Source: Terriglobia bacterium
GTDB taxonomy: Bacteria > Acidobacteriota > Terriglobia > Terriglobales > Acidobacteriaceae
Direction: 5' to 3'
NCBI GenBank assembly: GCA_020072815.1
Contig: JAIQGE010000006.1
Span: 248,001 to 312,000, forward strand
DNA length: 64,000 bases
A model generated the notes under the pieces. That model did not search any database, was not told where the DNA came from, and saw only the letters and a program-made list of their open reading frames with translations. How positions within the stretch are numbered: the stretch's first letter is position 1; the number at the start of each line of letters is the position of its first letter. Both the position numbers and the translations under genes were made by a program. This document shows positions 1-6,704 of the stretch, piece by piece.

Positions 1-385
1 CGAGCAGCTTTTTCAGAATCTCCCGGTCGGGCACCGGCGTGCGCGACTGCGCGATGCGGTTCTTATCGGAAATAATGTCGGTCTTGGGCGCTTTCACCTT
101 GAGCTGGTCTTCCGGCAGAGTGATGAAGGTAGCGTTCTGCTTCTGCTGCATGGGAATGACCACCACCGAATCGCCAATCCACTTGGGCAGAAACAAGAGC
201 AGCAGGATCACCACCACGTGGACCACGCCGGAGATCCAGGCGGCTTCGCGGCGGCGGTAAGAACCTACGTCATCCTGGTACAAGTCGGCGATCAGCAGAT
301 GGAGTTCACCATCGCGCGCCGAAAAAGGCACCCGGACTTCGTCAATCTGTTCTTCGGTCAGGGGAATAGGACACCGCCAGCGCAA
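1..385 (-). CDS. TonB-type energy transducer, N-terminal part (cut by left edge)
   Basis: The minus strand is open from about 385 down to the window edge, so the C-terminal part of the protein is outside. The visible part has a charged cytoplasmic head ending in YRRREAAW, one membrane span at about residues 50-67 (VVHVVVILLLLFLP), and a periplasmic start containing KTDIISDKNRIAQSRTP. From memory, this head-span-periplasm pattern with a DIISDKNRIA-like motif is typical of acidobacterial TonB proteins, which carry proton-motive energy to outer-membrane receptors. The TonB C-terminal domain itself cannot be seen. No ATG lies in this frame; TTG at 383-385 is the likeliest start, with only a weak ribosome binding site, so the true start is uncertain. 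A second TonB lies at 14290-15192. Confidence 0.6.
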   Translation of the reverse strand, partial: MRWRCPIPLTEEQIDEVRVPFSARDGELHLLIADLYQDDVGSYRRREAAWISGVVHVVVILLLLFLPKWIGDSVVVIPMQQKQNATFITLPEDQLKVKAPKTDIISDKNRIAQSRTPVPDREILKKLL

Positions 386-543
386 GCCTTGGTTGAAGGA
401 CTTAAGACCATTCTCTCATTGAATGCAACGTATGAGATGAACTTGCGTTTATTCGGGACTTAAAAAGTCTACCGTATTCCATGGAAATGCCTGAATCACC
501 AAGGGATAGGGCACTTCTGGCTTTACAAGTGTTTACAAACTGA

Positions 544-1572
544 TTACAAGGAGTGGATTCCCGCCCGGCGGCTGTGCTCCTGAATGTGGGCCAGGATGTC
601 CAGGACCACGGCCAGCGCGCGACGGCCGTCTTCCAGCGACACCACCGGGGTGCTGCGGTTGCGCACCGCGTCCAGGAACGACTTGATCTCCGTCCGCAGC
701 GGTTCTTCCTGCTGCACTGCGGGCTTGTTCACGGTAACGCCGGGAATGGGCACGCCGGACGATTCGCCAGACATGCCCATGAGTTGGTCGAGGGAGAATC
801 TTTCTTCGTTGCTCACACGGAACTGCAGCACGTCCTGCCGGCCGTAATCCACGGAGACGTACTCGCGCGGCTGAAAAAAACGCAGCTTGCGGACGCGCTC
901 CGTGCTGATGCGGCTGGCGGTGAAGTTGGCCACGCAGCCGTTTTCAAATTCCATGCGCACGTTGGCGATGTCCACTTTGCCGCTCACCACCGGCAAGCCC
1001 ACGGCGCGAATCTCGGTGACCGGCGATTTGACGAAGGAAAGCACCACGTCAATATCGTGGATCATCAGGTCCAGGACCACGTCCACGTCCAAGCTTCGCG
1101 GGGTGAAGACGCTGAGCCGGTGGACCTCAAAGAACATGGGCTTGGTCAGCAGCGGCACCGTGGCGCGCACCGCCGGATTGAATCGCTCCAGGTGCCCGAC
1201 TTGCGCCACGCGCCGGTTGGCCGCCGCCACGCGGAGCAACTCGTCGGCTTCTGCGAGAGTGGAGGCCAGGGGCTTTTCGATCAGGACGTCAATGCCTGCC
1301 TGCATCAGCGCCTTGGCCACGCTGAGATGATGGACCGTGGGCACGGCGACGGAGGCGGCGTCCACTTTGCCCGCCAACTCTTCGACCGCGGCAAACGCTT
1401 TGCAACCGAACTGCGCGGCCACGGATTCCGCGGTGGCGCGGTTGGAGTCCACAACGCCGACCAGCACGACCGGCTGGCCTTGCTGCTGGAGATCGTGATA
1501 CACGCGGGCGTGGTTGCGTCCAAACGAGCCCACACCAACGGCGGCTACACGGATTGCACTTTGGTTAGCCAA
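544..1572 (-). CDS. Gfo/Idh/MocA family oxidoreductase
   Basis: NAD(P)-dependent dehydrogenase of the glucose-fructose oxidoreductase/inositol dehydrogenase family. The N-terminal Rossmann fold shows VGVGSFGRNHA (GxGxxG at about residues 13-18), followed by the family motif IEKPLA near residue 105 with its conserved lysine, and the DLMIHDIDVV stretch in the C-terminal substrate domain. The frame extends upstream to 1683, but that extension is encoded by a 9-bp phased intergenic repeat. Starting at TTG 1572 (ANQSAIRVAAVGVG) gives about 342 residues, the usual family length. The substrate cannot be read from sequence. In acidobacteria relatives are often found near lipid A genes, but no such genes are visible here. 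Confidence 0.85.
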   Translation of the reverse strand: MANQSAIRVAAVGVGSFGRNHARVYHDLQQQGQPVVLVGVVDSNRATAESVAAQFGCKAFAAVEELAGKVDAASVAVPTVHHLSVAKALMQAGIDVLIEKPLASTLAEADELLRVAAANRRVAQVGHLERFNPAVRATVPLLTKPMFFEVHRLSVFTPRSLDVDVVLDLMIHDIDVVLSFVKSPVTEIRAVGLPVVSGKVDIANVRMEFENGCVANFTASRISTERVRKLRFFQPREYVSVDYGRQDVLQFRVSNEERFSLDQLMGMSGESSGVPIPGVTVNKPAVQQEEPLRTEIKSFLDAVRNRSTPVVSLEDGRRALAVVLDILAHIQEHSRRAGIHSL

Positions 1573-1911
1573 GACGTTGATTTTCTCAGAGCCGGGGCCG
1601 GACGGTAAAGCTATGATTGCTTGGATCGTTGTAATCGCCGACATCGCCGGAATCGCGCGTAATCGCCGTGATCGGAAAAGCAAATCTCAGCGTCGATCAA
1701 AGCCGATGACACGCATTTGAAAATGTCGAGCGGTACGACCAGAGCCGGTTTTTGTCCGCGCTGAATCTGCGCTTATCCGCGACAAGCCTTTGGTTACTCG
1801 ATTACGGCGATGTCGGCGATCACGCGCGATCACGGGGATTGCTGGGGCCGCCAATTATTTCAACCGGAGCTTTCGCAGTTGAGCAACCGAAAGCCTCGAA
1901 AGGAGAACAAG
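1573..1911. repeat. Divergent intergenic region with inverted pair of 9-bp phased repeats
   Basis: This gap separates two divergent genes. It holds two degenerate arrays: about 1633-1675 (units of the type atcgccgac) and about 1804-1845 (units of the type cggcgatgt). They are reverse complements of each other in both sequence and unit spacing (9, 9, 10, 9 bp), so they could fold into a long hairpin across the gap. A related array lies at about 49928-49998. I see no gene here. Confidence 0.6.
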
Positions 1912-2304
1912 ATGGGCCGCGCGTTCGGATTCATCACATTGCTGGCGGTGCTGTGCGTGGGCGCCTGGTACTACATGCGCCAAAGCCAGACCACTCTCTT
2001 CGGCGGAGGAAACAACCCCAACGCCACGTCCACCGTGGACCTGATGGGCATCCGCAGTGACCTGCTGGCCATGGCCCAGGCTGAGCGCGCCCGTATCGCC
2101 CTGCGCGGCAACTACGGCTCGCTGGAGCAGATGCGGGCTGACGGCGACCTCACCATGACCCACACCCAGCGCGGACCTTATGTTTACTCGGCTGAGGTCA
2201 GCGCCTCCACCTTCCGCATCGTGGCCACCTACACCGGCCCGGACGCTCCGGGGGTGGTCAAGACCATCAGCATTGACCAGAACATGCAGATCAGCCAGCA
2301 ATAA
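1912..2304 (+). CDS. Membrane-anchored pilin-like hypothetical protein
   Basis: 130 residues. The start is set by the strong ribosome binding site AGGAG (1901-1905) seven bases before ATG 1912; longer upstream starts run through the intergenic repeat. The N-terminus is a single hydrophobic span (FGFITLLAVLCVGAWYY), then a Gly/Asn/Thr-rich linker, then a small globular domain (about residues 45-125) with DLLAMAQAERARIALRGNYGSLEQ and an alternating hydrophobic C-terminus. The layout of one N-terminal helix plus a small globular head with a GNYGSLEQM-like turn resembles pseudopilin-type proteins, but there is no clear prepilin cleavage motif, so this is a tentative fold-level comparison. Its stop lies three bases from the stop of the convergent gene at 2308. 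Confidence 0.65.
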   Translation: MGRAFGFITLLAVLCVGAWYYMRQSQTTLFGGGNNPNATSTVDLMGIRSDLLAMAQAERARIALRGNYGSLEQMRADGDLTMTHTQRGPYVYSAEVSASTFRIVATYTGPDAPGVVKTISIDQNMQISQQ

Positions 2305-2307
2305 GGC

Positions 2308-3036
2308 TCATGCCGGCTTCAGCGTAGACACCCAGACGGCGAAGAAGTGGCAGGCCGATCCGGCCAGGACAAACAAATGCCATATCGCGTGATGGAAACG
2401 CTTGTAGTCATAGGCAAAGAACAGCACTCCCACCGAATAGCACAGCCCGCCGGCGAACAAAAGGATCAATCCATTCCGCGGCAGATGGACAAAGAGCTGC
2501 CGGGCAGCGACCAGCGCCAGCCAGCCCATGGCGAGATAGATGACGACTGAGGTGCGGGCAAAGCGGCCAATAAAGAAGACCTTGAAGACCACCCCGGCAG
2601 CCGCCAGCGCCCAAATGATGCCCAGCAACGACCAGCCCCAGGCGCCGCGCAGACTGATGAGCGCAAAGGGCGTGTACGTGCCGGCGATCAGCAAATAGAT
2701 GGCGGAGTGGTCCAGAATCCTCAGAACCTGTTTGGCCCGCGGCAACCGGACTCCGTGGTATGCGGTAGAGGCGGCGTAGAGCAGCACCAGACTCACGCCA
2801 TAGATGCTGTAGGAAATCATCTGCCGCGCGTTGCCGTGCAGGCTGGCCAGCGTCACCAGCGCGGCCAACGCGGCCAGCGCCAGGGTCACGCCGATGGCGT
2901 GGGTCAGGGCGTTCCATAATTCGTCTTTGACGGGCACGGATTCCGAAAATATCTCATTCGGAGCAGTTGCTCCCGGGGCGGGCGGCGGACCGGAAGTATC
3001 GCGTGATGTACCTTTCGAGATTCCGTTTTGGCCCAT
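2308..3036 (-). CDS. Hemolysin III / PAQR-family membrane protein
   Basis: A seven-span integral inner-membrane protein of the bacterial hemolysin III (YqfA/PAQR) family, 242 residues from ATG 3036; a longer version from 3078 is possible and no start has a clear ribosome binding site. Family motifs visible: AASTAYHG (Ser/His), DHSAIYLLIAGTYTPFA (Asp plus the TYTP turn), and HAIWHLFVLAGSACHFF with two histidines in the last span. In PAQR proteins these His/Asp/Ser residues form a metal-dependent hydrolase-like site. The haemolysin name is historical and the cellular role is unsettled. The about 40 hydrophilic N-terminal residues are extra compared with the compact family core. The gene is convergent with the pilin-like gene at 1912-2304. 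Confidence 0.85.
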   Translation of the reverse strand: MGQNGISKGTSRDTSGPPPAPGATAPNEIFSESVPVKDELWNALTHAIGVTLALAALAALVTLASLHGNARQMISYSIYGVSLVLLYAASTAYHGVRLPRAKQVLRILDHSAIYLLIAGTYTPFALISLRGAWGWSLLGIIWALAAAGVVFKVFFIGRFARTSVVIYLAMGWLALVAARQLFVHLPRNGLILLFAGGLCYSVGVLFFAYDYKRFHHAIWHLFVLAGSACHFFAVWVSTLKPA

Positions 3037-3287
3037 GTAGCTTAGATGTCGAAGGCCGCGCCAGCGTGCATGTCGCAAGTTGACCAGTTCTTGCTTTTCA
3101 CGATGAACCGCATTTATGGCGCCGAACCCTGGTCGCGGCGCAATTCAGGACGCAACCATGCTTGGGCAGCAGCAAAGCGCAAGACGTTGAAGCGGCCATT
3201 TTGCCCGCAGCCTCCGCAGTCCATGTCCTGGTGAAGACGTGGTCTAGCACCCTTGATGCCTCTAAAATAGGCGCATCTAAGTACAAT

Positions 3288-4307
3288 ATGCGCAGGCGAA
3301 AGCCCAAATACCGCATGTTCAAGTTCTTGTTCAGAGTCGTGGTCATTCTGGTCATCGTAGCGGCTGCGCTGCTGGCCTACGGCCTGTATTTGCCTGCCGG
3401 CCCGACGCAGGAGCGGTTCGTGCAACTGAAACCGGGCTCGTCGGCTCGGCGCATTGCCGCCGATCTCCACACCGCCGGCATTATTCGCAGCCAATACGCG
3501 TTTTTGTTCTGGCATTACGTCCAAGGCCACAAGAACCTGAAAGCGGGCGAATACTCTTTTGATCATCCAGCGAAAGTGCGGGAAGTTTATGACCGCATTG
3601 CCCGCGGAGACATTTACGTCCACCTGCTGGTAGTGCCGGAAGGCTTCAACATGTTTGACATCGCCGCGGCCATCGAGGACGCAGGGCTGGGCACGCGTGA
3701 CGACTTCTTGCAAGTGGTCCGCAAGGATGCTTCCCTGGTGCAGGACCTGGATCCCCAGGCGCCGAACCTGGAAGGCTATCTGTTTCCCGACACGTATCGC
3801 TTTACCCGGACGCAATCGCTGCATGACATGGCCGCGGCCATGGTGCATCGTTTCCGCCAGGCGGCCAAAGCCGCTGGCTTGGACGAGGACTTCCACACCA
3901 AAGTGACCATGGCCAGCATCATCGAAAAAGAAACTGCCGTGGATGCCGAGCGGGCGGAGGTGGCCAGCGTTTTTAACAACCGCCTGTCGCGACACATGGC
4001 CCTGGCCACGGACCCCACGGTGATCTACGCTGCGCTGCTCAATGACCGCTATCGCGGGACGATTTACCGGTCTGATCTGAATTTTGATTCTCCCTACAAC
4101 ACTTACAAATATCCGGGCCTGCCTCCGGGGCCGATTTGCAATCCGGGAAAAGCGTCATTGCAGGCGGCGCTGTATCCGGCCAGGACCCGGTATCTGTATT
4201 TCGTGAGCGACAACCACGGGCGGCATAACTTCTCCAGTACCCCCGCGGAGCACGCCAAAAACGTGGCGGCTTATCGAAAAGCCGTTGCCCAGGCCATCAA
4301 CCGCTAG
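3288..4307 (+). CDS. mltG: Endolytic murein transglycosylase MltG
   Basis: Inner-membrane lytic transglycosylase that cleaves nascent glycan strands and sets their length (YceG/MltG family). From ATG 3288 the protein has about 339 residues: basic head RRRKPKYRMFKF, one membrane span (VVVILVIVAAALLAYGLYL), a LysM-like region, and the catalytic YceG domain. The signature MASIIEKET carries the catalytic glutamate at about residue 213 (E218 in E. coli). LATDPTVIYAL-like and YNTYKYPGLPPGPICNPG motifs of the family follow. The frame is open to 3162, but those upstream codons show no ribosome binding site. It is followed on the same strand by a lipoprotein gene 130 bp downstream. Confidence 0.92.
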   Translation: MRRRKPKYRMFKFLFRVVVILVIVAAALLAYGLYLPAGPTQERFVQLKPGSSARRIAADLHTAGIIRSQYAFLFWHYVQGHKNLKAGEYSFDHPAKVREVYDRIARGDIYVHLLVVPEGFNMFDIAAAIEDAGLGTRDDFLQVVRKDASLVQDLDPQAPNLEGYLFPDTYRFTRTQSLHDMAAAMVHRFRQAAKAAGLDEDFHTKVTMASIIEKETAVDAERAEVASVFNNRLSRHMALATDPTVIYAALLNDRYRGTIYRSDLNFDSPYNTYKYPGLPPGPICNPGKASLQAALYPARTRYLYFVSDNHGRHNFSSTPAEHAKNVAAYRKAVAQAINR

Positions 4308-4436
4308 TTTCCCCTCGCTTTGGGGCCCGCTTTGCCGCAAAATGTCACGCTTTGCCGCTTCCGATCCCACCTTTCACAGCCCTTAGTCCGCTATACTAGA
4401 AGAGTAACTTTCTAGACTTTGGAAATCATCTAAACA

Positions 4437-5411
4437 ATGCAAGTTTTGTCGCGAGCCAAGATCGTCCTTCTCTTCCTTCCGGTGTTGCTGTTGGCGGGTT
4501 GTGCCGTCAAAGGCCAGCATGAGCCCACCATGCGCATGATCAGCGCAGCCACACTGAGAGAAGCCACCCTGGAGCAACTGGAAGAGCGCATTGACGCGAG
4601 CGCCGCCAGCCTGCAGACCCTCAAATTGACGGTGGAGATGGACATTTCCACCGGCGGGGCCAAGAAAGGCATTGTCACCGACTACCGGCAGGTCAGCGGT
4701 TATGTGATGGTGCGCAAGCCGGGAATGCTGCACATGATCGTGCGCGCGCCGGTGGTGGGCAACCGCCTGGTGGACATGGTGAGCACCGGCAAGAGCTTCG
4801 CCGTAGCCTTTAATTCGCCAACGGCCAGCAAATATTACGTGGGATCGAACCAGGTCATTACCCCGTCGGAAAAGCCGCTGGAAAACATGCGTCCACAACA
4901 CGTGCTGGACGCGCTGCTGATCAAGGCGGTGGACCGCAACGCGGGAGAGCTGGCGGTGCTGGAACAGAGCACGGACATTGTCAGAGACCCCAAGTCGAAG
5001 AAAGATGTTTTGCGGCCCAACTACGTGGTGGTGGTGATCAGCAAGGATGATGCGGGTCCCTATCTCTCCCGCCGGATCGTATTCAGCCGCGACGACCTCA
5101 TGCCCCACGAACAGTACCTTTACAACCGCCAGGGCCAGTTGGTGACCATTGCCCGCTACGATTACACCACGCCGGTCACGGGCGATGTGGCGGACAACAA
5201 GTTTCCCGGCGTGATCCAGATCGAGCGGCCGATTGAAGAGTACGCGATGAAGCTCACGGTGGAAAAAGCCAGCATCAACCTGCCGCTGGGCGACGACCAG
5301 TTTGAAGTCGCGCAGCCACCCGGGTCCACGCTGATCAACGTGGACACAAAAAGCGCAACGGCCCTGAACCAGCCGGAGTTGAAGGCCGCGGAAACCAAGA
5401 AGCCGCAGTAG
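4437..5411 (+). CDS. LolA/LolB-like outer-membrane lipoprotein
   Basis: 324 residues with a lipoprotein signal: hydrophobic stretch IVLLFLPVLLLAGC with the lipobox ending in Cys22. The mature part contains a domain of repeated beta strands (for example LKLTVEMDI, VSGYVMVRKPGMLHMIVRAP, KSFAVAFNS, YVVVVISKDDAG, RRIVFSRDDL, VTIARYDY) with the MVRKPGMLHM pattern resembling the LolA/LolB lipoprotein-carrier fold, which binds lipid in a half-barrel. This is a fold-level guess, as I do not recognise a named family. The next gene (63 bp downstream, same strand) is an FtsX/LolC-type permease, which would fit a lipid or lipoprotein transport role. The C-terminus is rich in Ala/Lys and probably unstructured. 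Confidence 0.75.
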   Translation: MQVLSRAKIVLLFLPVLLLAGCAVKGQHEPTMRMISAATLREATLEQLEERIDASAASLQTLKLTVEMDISTGGAKKGIVTDYRQVSGYVMVRKPGMLHMIVRAPVVGNRLVDMVSTGKSFAVAFNSPTASKYYVGSNQVITPSEKPLENMRPQHVLDALLIKAVDRNAGELAVLEQSTDIVRDPKSKKDVLRPNYVVVVISKDDAGPYLSRRIVFSRDDLMPHEQYLYNRQGQLVTIARYDYTTPVTGDVADNKFPGVIQIERPIEEYAMKLTVEKASINLPLGDDQFEVAQPPGSTLINVDTKSATALNQPELKAAETKKPQ

Positions 5412-5474
5412 ATTGCGGACCGGCCGCGTGGTCCGGAGTTCGGCGGGATTCTTGCAACAGTTGAGACTGATTCC

Positions 5475-6578
5475 ATGAACAAAATGATTGTGGCCAACCT
5501 GGCCCATCGTCCCATTCGTTCCATCATCAGCATTTTTGCCGTGGCCATTGAGGTCACGCTGATCCTGCTCATCGTGGGCCTGATGCTGGGAATTCTGGAT
5601 GACAGCAAAGAACGACAGAAAGGCGTGGGAGCCGACGTGATCGTGCGTCCGCCGGGCTCGGCGAATTTCGCCGCATTTTCCTCCGCGCCGGCATCGGTGA
5701 AATACGCTGACCTCTTGCTCAAACAGCCGCACGTCACGGCCGTGGCGCCGGTGGTGCTGCAGACCACGGTCAGCTTGAGCAGCATTGAAGTGTTGAACGG
5801 AATTGATCTCAAGTCGTTTGAGTCCGTGGGCGGGCCCATGCGCTACCTGAAGGGCGGGCCGTTCCAGGAACCCTACGACATGATCGTGGACGATATTTAC
5901 GCCGCGGGAAACAAGGCGCACGTGGGCTCCACGGTGAGCGTGCTGAACCACGATTTCCGAGTGTGCGGCGTGATCCCGCACGGACGCGGAAGCCGCCGCT
6001 ACGTCCCCATCAGCACCATGCAGGCCTTGACCGGCAATGAAAACAAAGCCAGCGTGTTCTACGTAAAGCTGGATGACGTGAAGAACGACAACGCCGCCGT
6101 GCAACAGCTCAAGGAACTGCTGCCGCAATTCAATATCACCTCCACGCGCGAATGGATGGAGCTGATGACCGCGGACAACATCCCCGGTCTTTCCACGGTG
6201 ATCAAAGTGGTGATCGGGATTGCGGTGGTCATCGGGTTCATGGTGATCTTCCAGTCCATGTATACGGCGGTGATGGAGCGCACGCGGGAAATCGGAATCC
6301 TGAAGTCGCTGGGCGCGTCGAAATTTTATGTGGTGCGGGTAATCCTGCGCGAAACTCTGCTGCTGGCCGTGGCCGGCGTCCTTTTGGGCTTTGCCGTGAG
6401 CGCCCTGGGACGATTGGGCATTCTGCATAAGTTTCCCACCTTGCGCGTGCTGCCTATCACTTTCAGCTGGGCCTTGTACTCCATGCTGGTTGCCGTGGGC
6501 GGAGCCATGCTGGGCGCGTTGTACCCGGCCTTCAAAGCCGCACAAAAAGATCCCATTGACGCGCTGGCGTACGAATGA
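5475..6578 (+). CDS. FtsX/MacB-type ABC transporter permease
   Basis: 367-residue inner-membrane permease. It has a first transmembrane segment (IISIFAVAIEVTLILLIVGLMLG), a large periplasmic MacB_PCD-like domain (about residues 45-240), and a C-terminal FtsX domain with three spans. The FtsX signature is clear in MERTREIGILKSLGASKFYV and the closing LYPAFKAAQKDPIDALAYE. Such permeases work with a cytoplasmic ATPase in MacB/LolCDE-type mechanotransmission systems. No ATPase gene adjoins it, so its partner must be encoded elsewhere. It follows the LolA/LolB-like lipoprotein gene by 63 bp, probably in one transcript. The substrate is unknown. Confidence 0.88.
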   Translation: MNKMIVANLAHRPIRSIISIFAVAIEVTLILLIVGLMLGILDDSKERQKGVGADVIVRPPGSANFAAFSSAPASVKYADLLLKQPHVTAVAPVVLQTTVSLSSIEVLNGIDLKSFESVGGPMRYLKGGPFQEPYDMIVDDIYAAGNKAHVGSTVSVLNHDFRVCGVIPHGRGSRRYVPISTMQALTGNENKASVFYVKLDDVKNDNAAVQQLKELLPQFNITSTREWMELMTADNIPGLSTVIKVVIGIAVVIGFMVIFQSMYTAVMERTREIGILKSLGASKFYVVRVILRETLLLAVAGVLLGFAVSALGRLGILHKFPTLRVLPITFSWALYSMLVAVGGAMLGALYPAFKAAQKDPIDALAYE

Positions 6579-6704
6579 AGCAGCAACTAGCGACTAGCCA
6601 CTAGCTGCTGGCTCTTGCGTCGTAGGACCCACGAGCGCCTTCATTCGCGAAAGGCGTTGCCCGCACAATTCACAAGCTAGCTGCCAGCCGCTAGTTGCTA
6701 GCTG
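6579..6704. repeat. 7-bp phased inverted repeat between convergent genes
   Basis: The gap between two convergent permease genes carries an array of CTAG-containing 7-bp units (ctagcga, ctagcca, ctagctg) at about 6586-6613. A partly complementary array lies at about 6674-6706. Together they can pair as an imperfect long stem and may end transcription from both sides. This is an inference; there is no T-run typical of an intrinsic terminator. Confidence 0.55.

Noticed and set aside
4383-6545. 720-residue minus-strand open frame
   Set aside because: It lies antisense across the lipoprotein and permease genes, its composition is dominated by His, Gln, Arg and Asp, and it has no family resemblance. 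It is a GC-rich shadow.
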